NCBI GenBank assembly: GCA_964438735.1
Contig: CAYTLW010000050.1
Coordinates: forward strand, 1 to 47,863
Direction of reading: 5' to 3'
DNA length: 47,863 nt
Source: CAYTLW01 sp964438735
GTDB lineage: Bacteria > Myxococcota_A > UBA9042
Shown: piece by piece, positions 17,158 to 26,252 of the stretch
Layout of the letters: every line of letters starts with the position of its first letter
Position numbering within the stretch: position 1 is the first letter of the stretch
The notes under the pieces: generated by a model
Told to the model about the DNA's origin: nothing
Database searches by the model: none
What the model saw: only the letters and a program-made list of their open reading frames with translations
Program-made: the position numbers and the translations under genes

Positions 17158-18381
17158 ATGACGACAACGACCACTGCCAAGCCTGACAGCCCCGCCGGGA
17201 GCCAGCGCCCCACGGCCTGGATCGACCAGGAGTTGCGGCGCCTCGAAGAAGCGGCTGCCCGTCGCCACCTGGTCGCCCTGGAGAGCGCGACCGGGCCGCG
17301 CGTCCAGGTGGATGGGCGCCAACTGCTCAACTTCTCGTCCAATGACTACCTGGGACTGGCCGGCGAATCGAGCCTGGTCGAGGCCGCAGCGGATGCGGCA
17401 CGGACCTGGGGCTGTGGCAGCGGGGCCAGCCGCCTGGTGACCGGCACGCTCGGGCTGCACGAGCGTCTGGAGGCGAAACTCGCAGCGCTCAAGGGCACCG
17501 AGTCCGCGCTGCTCTTCTCCACCGGCTACCAGGCCAACGTGGGCGTCCTGCAGGCGCTGGCCGACGAGGGCGTCATCTTCTCAGACGCGCTCAATCACGC
17601 CTCCATCGTCGACGGCTGCCGACTGGCGCGAGCGCGCGTGGAGGTCTACGGCCACGGCGATGCCGGCCACCTGGCCGACCTGCTGGCGGCGAATCGGCAC
17701 GTGGGCCGCAAGCTCATCGTCACCGACGGCGTGTTCAGCATGGAGGGCGACCTGGCCCCGCTGCCGGCGCTGGTCGCGCTGGCGCGGGCTCATGGCGCCC
17801 TGCTGGTGGTAGACGATGCCCATGCAACCGGCGTACTCGGTGGCGGACGCGGCACCGCGCACCACCTCGGCGTTGCCGATGGCGTCGATGTGCACGTGGG
17901 CACCTTCGGCAAGGCGTTGGGGTCTTTTGGCGCTTTCGCGGCGTGCACGACGGCGGTGCACGACCTGCTCATTCAGCGCGCTCGCAGCCTGGTCTATACC
18001 ACCGCCCCGCCGCCGCCATCTGTAGGCGCAACGCTGGCTGCGCTGGAGCTGCTGGATCGTCAGCCTGAGCGCCTGGTCGCCTTGCGCGACCGGGTCGACG
18101 CCCTGCGTCAGGGCCTGCGCCGCGAGGGGTTTTCTGTCCGAGACGACCCGACCCCCATCGTGCCGGTCGTGCTCGGCAGCGCCGTGGCGGCGCTGGCGTG
18201 GAGTGAGCGTTTGTGGGAGCGCGGCATCTGGGTGCAACCGATCCGTCCGCCGACCGTTCCCGCCGGCACATCGCGCTTGCGCGTCACCGTTTCGGCGAGT
18301 CATGAAGCGGCTGAAATCGAGGAGCTCGTGCGGTCGCTGGGCGGGCTACGTCGCGAGCGCCTGGCCGAGGGAGCGAGTTGA
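17158..18381 (+). CDS. bioF: 8-amino-7-oxononanoate synthase
   Basis: A PLP enzyme of 407 residues that condenses pimeloyl-ACP (or -CoA) with alanine in biotin synthesis. Seen: NFSSNDYLGLA near residues 59-69, GASRLVTG near 90, HASIVDG near 147, the VVDDAHATG cofactor motif, and the PLP lysine in GTFGKALGSFGA (Lys252). The ATG at 17158 gives the family's normal N-terminus; the frame stays open further upstream over the preceding gene and that part is shadow. The stop TGA shares its last base with the bioA ATG, so the three bio genes are translationally coupled. Confidence 0.93.
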   Translation: MTTTTTAKPDSPAGSQRPTAWIDQELRRLEEAAARRHLVALESATGPRVQVDGRQLLNFSSNDYLGLAGESSLVEAAADAARTWGCGSGASRLVTGTLGLHERLEAKLAALKGTESALLFSTGYQANVGVLQALADEGVIFSDALNHASIVDGCRLARARVEVYGHGDAGHLADLLAANRHVGRKLIVTDGVFSMEGDLAPLPALVALARAHGALLVVDDAHATGVLGGGRGTAHHLGVADGVDVHVGTFGKALGSFGAFAACTTAVHDLLIQRARSLVYTTAPPPPSVGATLAALELLDRQPERLVALRDRVDALRQGLRREGFSVRDDPTPIVPVVLGSAVAALAWSERLWERGIWVQPIRPPTVPAGTSRLRVTVSASHEAAEIEELVRSLGGLRRERLAEGAS

Positions 18382-19790
18382 TGAATCCCGGCAAGCCTGC
18401 ATCGGACCGCGCCCCCGCCTCATCTCGCACCAAGGCGCTGGTGGCCGCCGACCGGCGCCACCTCTGGCATCCGTTCACCCAGCATGATGAGTGGCTGGCC
18501 GAGGAGAGCCTCGTCATCGAGCGAGCCGACGGCTGCTGGCTGGTGGACACGGACGGCAATCGCTACCTGGACGGCATCTCGAGTCTTTGGGTGAACGTGC
18601 ACGGCCATCGCGTGGCCGAGATCGACGCCGCCATCACAGAGCAGCTGGGGCGCGTCGCCCACAGCACCCTGCTGGGCCAGGCGTCCGTGCCCAGCATCGA
18701 GCTGGCCGAGCGGCTGGCGGGCCTGGCGCCCGAGGGCTTGAACCGTGTGTTCTACTCTGACAGCGGCTCCACTTCGGTGGAGGTGGCGCTCAAGATGGCC
18801 TACCAGTGCTGCCAGCAGCGGGGCCAGACCCGCCGGCGGCGTTTTGTCGCATTCACGGACGCCTATCACGGCGACACGGTCGGCTCGGTCAGCCTGGGCG
18901 GCATCTCGACGTTTCACGGCATCTATCGTCCCCTGCTATTCGACGCCCTGCGCGCGCCCTATTCGCACCCCTACCGGTGCCCGACCGGGGCCGCACCGGC
19001 CGACAGCAAGGATGCCTGCCTGGCCCGGCTGGACGCGCTATTGGAACAAAATGGCGAGGAAGTCTGCGCCCTGGTGATCGAGCCCCTGGTCCAGGGCGCT
19101 GCGGGCATCATCACGGCGCCGGAGGGCTTCCTGGCCGGCGTGGCGGCCCGTTGTCGCGCCCACGGGGTCATGCTCATCTGCGATGAGGTGGCGACGGGTT
19201 TCGGCCGTACGGGCACCCTATTTGCCTGCGAGCAGGAGTCTGTCGAGCCGGACTTCCTCTGCGTGGCAAAGGGCCTGAGCGGGGGCTACCTGCCGCTGGC
19301 GGCGACCCTGACCACCGACGCGGTCTACAGCGCCTTCAGCGGCGCCTGGGATGCGCATCGGACCTTCTATCACGGCCATTCCTACACCGGGAACGCGCTC
19401 GGCTGCGCCGCCGCGCTGGCCAACCTGGATCTGTTCGAGCGCGACGACCTGCTCACCGGTGTGCGCGCGCGCGCCCGCCACCTGGCCGATCGCCTGGCTG
19501 ACATGGCCGACCGCCACGCCTGCATCGGCGATGTCCGCCAACGGGGCCTGATGGTGGGCCTCGAACTGGTCGCGGATCGAGCCACCAAGCGCTCCTTCCC
19601 GGCACACCTGCGACTGGGTCGACAGGCGGCCCTGCACGCTCGACAGGCCGGAGTGATCATTCGACCGCTGGGCGATGTGGTGGTCCTGATGCCGCCGCTG
19701 GCGATGCCGGTGGCCGAGCTGGACCTGCTGGCCGACGCCGTGGAGGCGGCCATCGCCGCGGTCGTGCCGCAACCGGGGAGCGCGGCATGA
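18381..19790 (+). CDS. bioA: Adenosylmethionine-8-amino-7-oxononanoate aminotransferase
   Basis: A class III aminotransferase of 469 residues converting 8-amino-7-oxononanoate to 7,8-diaminopelargonate with SAM as amino donor. Seen: the BioA signature HLWHPFTQ near residue 31, SLWVNVHGH near 70, DSGSTSVEVALKMAYQ near 130, CDEVATGFGRTG near 266 and the PLP lysine in VAKGLSGG (Lys297). The start is ATG at 18381, overlapping the bioF stop by one base; a TTG three bases earlier is in frame but less likely. The gene ends in an ATGA overlap with bioD. Confidence 0.94.
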   Translation: MNPGKPASDRAPASSRTKALVAADRRHLWHPFTQHDEWLAEESLVIERADGCWLVDTDGNRYLDGISSLWVNVHGHRVAEIDAAITEQLGRVAHSTLLGQASVPSIELAERLAGLAPEGLNRVFYSDSGSTSVEVALKMAYQCCQQRGQTRRRRFVAFTDAYHGDTVGSVSLGGISTFHGIYRPLLFDALRAPYSHPYRCPTGAAPADSKDACLARLDALLEQNGEEVCALVIEPLVQGAAGIITAPEGFLAGVAARCRAHGVMLICDEVATGFGRTGTLFACEQESVEPDFLCVAKGLSGGYLPLAATLTTDAVYSAFSGAWDAHRTFYHGHSYTGNALGCAAALANLDLFERDDLLTGVRARARHLADRLADMADRHACIGDVRQRGLMVGLELVADRATKRSFPAHLRLGRQAALHARQAGVIIRPLGDVVVLMPPLAMPVAELDLLADAVEAAIAAVVPQPGSAA

Positions 19791-20485
19791 GAGGTCGGGC
19801 GCTTTTTGTCGCCGGGACCGATACCGGGGTCGGCAAGACTACGGTAGCCGTTGCCCTGTGCCGGGCCCTGCATGGACGAGGCTTGAAGGTAGCGGTCTTC
19901 AAACCAGCCGAGACCGGTTGCGAAGACTTGAACGCGCCAGCAGACGCGCTGGCCCTGGCCGAAGCCGCGCACTGCAGCCTGCCCGTCGACACCATCTGCC
20001 CCTATCGCTTTGCCGAACCCCTGGCGCCGGCCATCGCCGCCGAGCGCAGCAACGCCAGGATCGATCTCGCGTACCTGGGCGACGTTTTGCAGCGCCTCGT
20101 CGCGTCCAATGACGTGGTGGTCGTGGAGGGCGCCGGCGGACTGCTGGTCCCGCTCAGCGGCAATGTGCTGACGGTGGACTGGGTCGCCGCATCTGGTCTA
20201 CCGGCCGTGCTGGTCGGTCGACTCGGGCTGGGCACCCTCAACCACACGCTCCTCTCCGCCCGCCTGCTTCGCGACCGTGGTGTCGAACTGCTGGCGACCC
20301 TCCTGTCCGGGACCTGCGCAGACGAAAGCGTAGCGGCGGCCACCAACGAGGACGTGCTGGCACGATTCGCTGAAGTTCGGATCGCAGGCACCGTTCCTTG
20401 GACCCCGGCGCCTGGGCGACCAGACCTGCCGCCAGCGCTACTCCAGCGGCTGCTCCGATGGGCCGGGGATTCGGCTTTGCGTTGA
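19787..20485 (+). CDS. bioD: Dethiobiotin synthetase
   Basis: An ATP-dependent carboxylase of 232 residues that closes the ureido ring of dethiobiotin. Seen: P-loop GTDTGVGKT at residues 10-18, FKPAETGC near 39 (substrate site), and VVVEGAGGLLVPL near 107-119. The start overlaps the bioA stop (ATGA). bioB is not in the window, so the last step is encoded elsewhere. The nearby biotin-dependent glutaconyl-CoA decarboxylase gives a plausible reason for this gene placement. Confidence 0.94.
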   Translation: MRGRALFVAGTDTGVGKTTVAVALCRALHGRGLKVAVFKPAETGCEDLNAPADALALAEAAHCSLPVDTICPYRFAEPLAPAIAAERSNARIDLAYLGDVLQRLVASNDVVVVEGAGGLLVPLSGNVLTVDWVAASGLPAVLVGRLGLGTLNHTLLSARLLRDRGVELLATLLSGTCADESVAAATNEDVLARFAEVRIAGTVPWTPAPGRPDLPPALLQRLLRWAGDSALR

Positions 20486-20618
20486 AGAAATCTCGAGTTG
20501 CAGAAGATACGCCGTACGCGGTACCCATCGCGGCACTCCAGGGCCCCGGCCAGCCGGGAGATGGGCGATCTGCATGCCACGATCGCGGGACGACCGCTCT
20601 CGACGCCAGGGAGAACCC

Positions 20619-21512
<894 letters not shown>

Positions 21513-21587
21513 CCCCCGCGCCTGACCTCTTCAACCCCGGCTGCGGTCGCTTGCGGCCAACATCGCTTGCCGCTACCGTCGCGCCGC

Positions 21588-21605
21588 TCGGACCTCGAGG
21601 TCCGA
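21588..21605. promoter_or_regulatory. Perfect 18-base palindrome upstream of the glutaryl-CoA dehydrogenase/decarboxylase operon
   Basis: TCGGACCTCGAGGTCCGA is fully self-complementary and ends 53 bases before the first ATG of the operon. Size and symmetry fit a dimeric repressor operator (for example of the TetR type). It is not followed by T residues, so a terminator is less likely. A partly matching site lies at 971-988 before the benzoyl-CoA operon. No regulator gene is adjacent. Confidence 0.45.
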
Positions 21606-21658
21606 CAGCGGCATGAACGTCCAAAGCATCTGGTCGCCCCGACAGGCGAGGAGCGGAT

Positions 21659-22813
21659 ATGGATTTCAAGCTCAATGAAGAACAGGAGATGATGCGTCAA
21701 CTGGCGCGCTCGTTCGCGCGCGAGCGCATCGCGCCGCTGACCGAAGCCGATGAGGAGGCCCATCGCTTCCGGCCGGAGATCGTACGCGAGATGGGCGAAA
21801 TGGGCCTGCTCGGAGCGGTCATCGAAGAGGAGTGGGGCGGCACCGACGCCGGCTTCGTCGCCTCGGTGGCCATGACCATGGAGATCGCCCAGGTGCAGGC
21901 CTCCTGGGGGCTGCCCTTCAACATGCAGACGACCGGCCCCGGTCTGACGATCCAGAAGTGGGGCACCCAGGCGCAAAAAGAGCGCTACATCCCCAAGCTG
22001 GTCACCGGCGAGATTCTGGGCTGCTTCGCCATCACCGAGCCCAACAGTGGGTCCGATGTGGCGTCCATGAAGACCACGGCCACCAAGGTCGACGGCGGCT
22101 GGCTGCTCAACGGCTCCAAGACCTGGATCTCCCAGGCCCAACTGGCCGACGTGGGCCTGATTTTCGCCCACACCGACAAGGAGAAGAAGCATCGCGGCAT
22201 GAGCTGCTTCCTGGTCGACATGAAGCAGACCAAGGGCTTGAGCACCAAGGCCATCGACAAGAAGTTTGGCCTGTACTGCTCGCCGACGGGCGAGATCTTC
22301 ATGGAGAACGCGTTCATCCCCGAGGATGCGCTCCTGGGCGAGCTCAACGCCGGCTTCAAGATCTGCATGACCATGCTCGACGGCACGCGCCTGAGTTGCG
22401 CCTGCCGCGCGGTGGCCGTGGGCAAGGCCTGTCTGGATGCAGCGGCCACGTATGCCAAGGAGCGAACCCAGTTCGGCAAACCCCTGGCCAGCTACCAGAT
22501 GATCCAGTCGGACCTGGCCGAGATGTATGTCGAACACGAGGCGGCCAAGCTGCTGGTCTACCGGGCCGCGGCAGCACGCGATGCCGGCCAGAAGCGGGTG
22601 ACCTTGGAGACCTCGGTGGCCAAGTATTTCGCCGCCGAAGCCGTCGCCCACGCGGCCAATATGACGATGAAGATCTTCGGCTCGTACGGCTACTCCACCG
22701 AGTACCCGGCCGCCCGTCTGCTGCGCGACGCCAAGTCGTTCCAGATCGTCGAGGGCACGTCGAACATCCAGAAGCTGATCATCTCGCGCTCCGTGCTGGG
22801 TATGTACGCCTAG
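21659..22813 (+). CDS. Glutaryl-CoA dehydrogenase, probably non-decarboxylating (acyl-CoA dehydrogenase family)
   Basis: A 384-residue FAD enzyme of the acyl-CoA dehydrogenase superfamily. Seen: CFAITEPNSGSDV near residues 121-133 (flavin site), ERTQFGKPLASYQ near 267, FGSYGYSTEYP near 340 and the catalytic glutamate Glu365 in IVEGTSNIQ. The residue before that glutamate is Val364. In decarboxylating glutaryl-CoA dehydrogenases it is Tyr, and a Tyr-to-Val exchange marks the Desulfococcus-type enzyme that stops at glutaconyl-CoA. Four subunits of glutaconyl-CoA decarboxylase follow directly, which supports glutaconyl-CoA as the product. Electron acceptor (ETF) genes are not in the window. Another acyl-CoA substrate cannot be excluded. 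Confidence 0.85.
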   Translation: MDFKLNEEQEMMRQLARSFARERIAPLTEADEEAHRFRPEIVREMGEMGLLGAVIEEEWGGTDAGFVASVAMTMEIAQVQASWGLPFNMQTTGPGLTIQKWGTQAQKERYIPKLVTGEILGCFAITEPNSGSDVASMKTTATKVDGGWLLNGSKTWISQAQLADVGLIFAHTDKEKKHRGMSCFLVDMKQTKGLSTKAIDKKFGLYCSPTGEIFMENAFIPEDALLGELNAGFKICMTMLDGTRLSCACRAVAVGKACLDAAATYAKERTQFGKPLASYQMIQSDLAEMYVEHEAAKLLVYRAAAARDAGQKRVTLETSVAKYFAAEAVAHAANMTMKIFGSYGYSTEYPAARLLRDAKSFQIVEGTSNIQKLIISRSVLGMYA

Positions 22814-22850
22814 GCGCACGCATCAGATCGGGGCCATCGGGAGGGGCGCC

Positions 22851-23081
22851 ATGAACAACCTCGGGGACGGCCTGACCATCGTCGGTGGCGGCATCATCGG
22901 GGTGTTCGTGAACCTGCTGGTGTTGATGGCGGTGGTCTACGTGCTGGGCGCGATCTTCGGCAAGAAGAAGAAGAAGAAGAAGAACAAGGCGAAGAAGGCC
23001 AAGAAGGCGGCGGAGATCGCCCCGGTCGCGACCGACGCAGAGGTCGCGACGCCTTCGGACGAAACCGCGCCGGCCAGCTAG
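22851..23081 (+). CDS. gcdD: Sodium-pumping decarboxylase small membrane subunit (OadG/GcdD-like)
   Basis: A 76-residue protein with one transmembrane helix (about residues 10-36), then a dense run of lysines and an Ala/Pro/acidic tail. This is the architecture of the gamma/delta subunits (OadG family) that hold the carboxyltransferase, the biotin carrier and the membrane channel of sodium-transporting decarboxylases together. Assignment rests on size, topology and position, not on detailed similarity. It lies 37 bases after the dehydrogenase and 19 bases before the biotin carrier gene; GGGAGGGG precedes the ATG. Confidence 0.8.
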   Translation: MNNLGDGLTIVGGGIIGVFVNLLVLMAVVYVLGAIFGKKKKKKKNKAKKAKKAAEIAPVATDAEVATPSDETAPAS

Positions 23082-23100
23082 CCGGCAGGGGGGAAGGACA

Positions 23101-23322
23101 ATGGCAGAAGAGCTGTATGCGCCCATGGTCGGCAAGGTCATCAAGGTGTTGCTGAAGCAAGGCGATGAAGTCGAAGAAGACGAGCCGGTGCTGGTCCTCG
23201 AGGCGCTGAAGATGGAGATGCCGGTGGTCAGCCCCGTGGACGGGACCATCGAGAAGATCTGCGTCGCCGCCGGCCAGGAGGTCGATGGCGACACGGTGCT
23301 GGCGCTGATCGACGAGGACTGA
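23101..23322 (+). CDS. gcdC: Biotin carboxyl carrier subunit of glutaconyl-CoA decarboxylase
   Basis: A 73-residue lipoyl/biotinyl domain that would carry CO2 from the carboxyltransferase to the membrane subunit. The biotin lysine is Lys37 in EALKMEM. The usual motif is A/V-M-K-M, so Leu replaces Met just before the lysine. The second hairpin PVVSPVDGTI follows as in all biotinyl domains. The protein is only the domain: the long Ala/Pro linker that precedes it in clostridial GcdC is absent. GGGGGGAAGGACA precedes the ATG. It is in the middle of the decarboxylase operon. Confidence 0.9.
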   Translation: MAEELYAPMVGKVIKVLLKQGDEVEEDEPVLVLEALKMEMPVVSPVDGTIEKICVAAGQEVDGDTVLALIDED

Positions 23323-23347
23323 TCGCCCGTCAACCAGGAGAGAGAGC

Positions 23348-25081
23348 ATGTTTCGCTACGTCGAACAGATGGCGACCCTCGGTCGGCCGCTCAAGAAACG
23401 CGAATTGCAGCGATCCGAGGCGCAGGTGGCCCAGATTCGCGAGGTCGAGGCCCGCCTGGATGCCGAAGTCGCCCGCGTCAAAGCCGCCGGCCATCCCACC
23501 GAGCGCATCAACAGTCGCGGCCAGCTGACCGGCTGGCAGCGTATTGAAGCGCTGGTGGATCCTGGCACCTGGTGCCCCTTGCACACCATCTTCGACCCGG
23601 AAGAGAACGTCGAAGGCACCACCGGCGTCATCGACGGCCTGGGCAAGGTCAACGGCAAGTGGGCGGTGATCATCGCCTCGGATAACAAGGTGCTGGCCGG
23701 GGCCTGGATCCCGGGTCAGGCCGAGAACATCCTGCGCGTGACCGACCTGGCCAAGCGCCTCCGCGTGCCGCTCATCTGGCTGCTCAACTGCTCGGGCTGC
23801 AAGCTCACCGAGCAGGAGAACACCTACCCCGATCGTCGCGGCCACGGCGCGCCCTTCTTCCGCCACGCCGAGCTCAACCAGCTTGGCATCCCCATCCTGG
23901 TCGGCATCTGGGGCACCAACCCCGCTGGCGGCGGCTATCACGGCATCAGCCCGACAGTGCTCTTCGCCCATAAGAACGCCAACATCGCCGTGGGCGGGGC
24001 CGGCATCGTCGGCGGCATGGCGCCCAAAGGCGGCTTCGAGCTGGCCGATGCGCAGTCGCTCATCGCCGCGCAGGGCACGCTGCGTGGCAAACCGCCGGGG
24101 CGCGTGGAGATCCACCGCGACGAGACCGGCTTCTTCAAGTACGTCTACGAGACCGAAGAGGAGGTGCTGAGCGGCCTCCGCGCCTACATGGACAAGCTGC
24201 CGGCCTACGACGCCGACTTCTTCCGCCTGACGGCGCCGGCCGAACCCGCGTTCCCGCCGGCTGAACTGGCCAGGATCATCCCCCACGATCAGAAGGCTTC
24301 CTACAAGCTGGAACAGGTCATGGCGCGGCTCTTCGACGCCAGCGAACACCTGGAGTTCCGGCCCGGCTTCGGCCCTGAGGTCTACACCGGCCTGGCGCGG
24401 GTGGATGGCTTCCTGGTCGGCTTCCTGGGCAACCGCCAGGGCTTCCTGCCGCGCGGCTACCCGGAGTATCGCGATGGCCCCGGCGTGGGCGGCAAGCTCT
24501 ACCGACAGGGACTCATCAAGCTCAACGAGTTCGTAACCCTGTGTAGCCGCGACCGGATCCCGCTGGTCTGGCTGCAGGATACCTCGGGCATCGACGTGGG
24601 CGATCCGGCCGAGAAGGCCGAGCTGCTCGGCCTGGGTCAGGGCCTGGTCTACAGCATCCAACAGAGCCAGGTGCCGATGATGCTGGTGGTCCTGCGCAAG
24701 GGTACGGCGGCTGCGCATTACATCATGGGCGGGCCGACGGCCAACGATCACAACGCCTTCACCCTGGGCCTGCCGACCACCGAGATCTACGTGATGCACG
24801 GCGAGACGGCGGCGGTGGCGACCTATTCGCGCCGGCTGGCCAAGGAAAACAAGGCCGGCAACGATCTGCAGCCCGTCGTCGACAAGATGAACGACCTGGC
24901 CCAGCTCTACATCGACCGCTCGCGGCCCGAGTACTGCGCCCGGCGCGGGTTCATCGACGAGGTGGTACGCTTCGAGCACCTGCGCGACTACCTGGTGGCC
25001 TTCACCGGCGCCGCCTACCAGAACCCGGCCAGCATCTGCCCCCACCACCAGATGCTGACGCTGCGTTCGATCACCGGCTGA
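23348..25081 (+). CDS. gcdA: Glutaconyl-CoA decarboxylase, carboxyltransferase (alpha) subunit
   Basis: A 577-residue acyl-CoA carboxyltransferase that would move the carboxyl group of glutaconyl-CoA onto biotin, releasing crotonyl-CoA. Length agrees with Acidaminococcus GcdA (about 587). It contains two crotonase-like halves. Seen: the N-terminal half with DNKVLAGAWIPGQAENILR near 117 and GTNPAGGGYHGISPT near 190, and the C-terminal half with PLVWLQDTSGIDVGD near 405 and RKGTAAAHYIMGGPT near 455. It resembles GcdA more than methylmalonyl-CoA carboxyltransferases by its length and N-terminal extension. AGGAGAGAGAG precedes the start. Confidence 0.92.
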   Translation: MFRYVEQMATLGRPLKKRELQRSEAQVAQIREVEARLDAEVARVKAAGHPTERINSRGQLTGWQRIEALVDPGTWCPLHTIFDPEENVEGTTGVIDGLGKVNGKWAVIIASDNKVLAGAWIPGQAENILRVTDLAKRLRVPLIWLLNCSGCKLTEQENTYPDRRGHGAPFFRHAELNQLGIPILVGIWGTNPAGGGYHGISPTVLFAHKNANIAVGGAGIVGGMAPKGGFELADAQSLIAAQGTLRGKPPGRVEIHRDETGFFKYVYETEEEVLSGLRAYMDKLPAYDADFFRLTAPAEPAFPPAELARIIPHDQKASYKLEQVMARLFDASEHLEFRPGFGPEVYTGLARVDGFLVGFLGNRQGFLPRGYPEYRDGPGVGGKLYRQGLIKLNEFVTLCSRDRIPLVWLQDTSGIDVGDPAEKAELLGLGQGLVYSIQQSQVPMMLVVLRKGTAAAHYIMGGPTANDHNAFTLGLPTTEIYVMHGETAAVATYSRRLAKENKAGNDLQPVVDKMNDLAQLYIDRSRPEYCARRGFIDEVVRFEHLRDYLVAFTGAAYQNPASICPHHQMLTLRSITG

Positions 25082-25099
25082 GCGGAGCGAGGGGCGACG

Positions 25100-26242
25100 A
25101 TGGGCGAGTTCCAGCAGCTCTTCGAGGCCAGCGGCCTGGCCCATATGGGCTGGCAGACACCGGTGATGTGGCTCATCGGCGCCGTGTTCATCTGGCTCGG
25201 GGTCAAGAAGAACATCGAGCCCCTGCTGCTGGTGCCCATCGGTTTCGCCGTGATGATGGTGAACATGCCCCTGGGCGGGCTGATGGATCCCCCCCATGAC
25301 GGCCACGGCGCCGGGCTGCTCTGGTACTTCAACGAATTCGGTCTCAAGACGGAGCTGATCCCCTGCCTGATCTTCCTGGGGCTCGGCGCCATGACCGACT
25401 TCGGCCCGCTGATCGCCAACCCCAAGACCCTGCTCTTGGGAGCGGCCGCCCAGTTGGGCGTGTTCACGGCCTTTCTGGGTGCGCTGGCCATGGGGCTGAC
25501 GCTGCCCGAAGCGGCGGCGACCGGCATCATCGGCGGCGCCGACGGGCCGACGACCATCTTCACGGCCACATCATTGGGGGTGTCGGACGCCATCCTGGGC
25601 GCCTGCGCCATCTCGGCGTACTCCTATATGGCCATGGTGCCCATCATCCAGCCGCCCATCATCCGCCTGCTGACCACCAAAGCCGAGCGCGGCATCACCA
25701 TGAAGCAGCTGCGCCGGGTGACCAAGACGGAGAAGGTGCTCTTCCCCATCGTCGGTGGGCTGGTCATCTGCCTGCTGGTGCCCAAAGCGACGCCGCTCAT
25801 CGCCATGTTCATGTTGGGCAACCTCTTCTTCACCAGCGGCGTGGTCGATCGCCTGCGCGACGCGGCGCGCAACGAATTGATGAATATCGTCACCATCTTC
25901 CTGGGCATCGGGGTGGGCTCGACCATGCGCGGCGAGCAGTTCCTGACCACCGATGTCTTGGCGATCTATGCGCTGGGCCTGGTGGCGTTCAGCTTCTCGA
26001 CCGCCGGCGGGGTGATCTTTGCCAAGATCATGAACCTTTTCTTGAAGGAGAAGATCAACCCGCTGCTGGGCTCGGCGGGCGTCTCGGCGGTGCCCATGGC
26101 CGCTCGCGTGGCGCAGAAGATGGGCAATGAAGCCAACCCGAAATGCTACCTGCTGATGCACGCCATGGGGCCGAATGTGGCCGGGGTGATCGGCACGGTG
26201 GTGGCTGCGGGCATCTTCATCACGTTGGTCGGTGGTCAGTAG
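25100..26242 (+). CDS. gcdB: Glutaconyl-CoA decarboxylase, sodium-translocating beta subunit
   Basis: A 380-residue integral membrane protein with about nine to eleven hydrophobic segments. It catalyses carboxybiotin decarboxylation and couples it to sodium export. Seen: the family's IIGGADGPTTIF with Asp148, which corresponds to the essential sodium-site Asp of OadB, the signature SAYSYMAMVPIIQPPI near residue 173 and LLMHAMGPNVAGVIG near 350. It shares family with oxaloacetate and methylmalonyl-CoA decarboxylase beta subunits; the glutaconyl-CoA assignment comes from the neighbouring gcdA and dehydrogenase. It lies 18 bases after gcdA. Confidence 0.93.
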   Translation: MGEFQQLFEASGLAHMGWQTPVMWLIGAVFIWLGVKKNIEPLLLVPIGFAVMMVNMPLGGLMDPPHDGHGAGLLWYFNEFGLKTELIPCLIFLGLGAMTDFGPLIANPKTLLLGAAAQLGVFTAFLGALAMGLTLPEAAATGIIGGADGPTTIFTATSLGVSDAILGACAISAYSYMAMVPIIQPPIIRLLTTKAERGITMKQLRRVTKTEKVLFPIVGGLVICLLVPKATPLIAMFMLGNLFFTSGVVDRLRDAARNELMNIVTIFLGIGVGSTMRGEQFLTTDVLAIYALGLVAFSFSTAGGVIFAKIMNLFLKEKINPLLGSAGVSAVPMAARVAQKMGNEANPKCYLLMHAMGPNVAGVIGTVVAAGIFITLVGGQ

Positions 26243-26252
26243 CGGGAACGCG

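Noticed and set aside
23330..25306. A 658-codon minus-strand open frame.
   Set aside because: It is antisense to gcdA, whose family assignment is clear. Long antisense frames are expected at this GC content.
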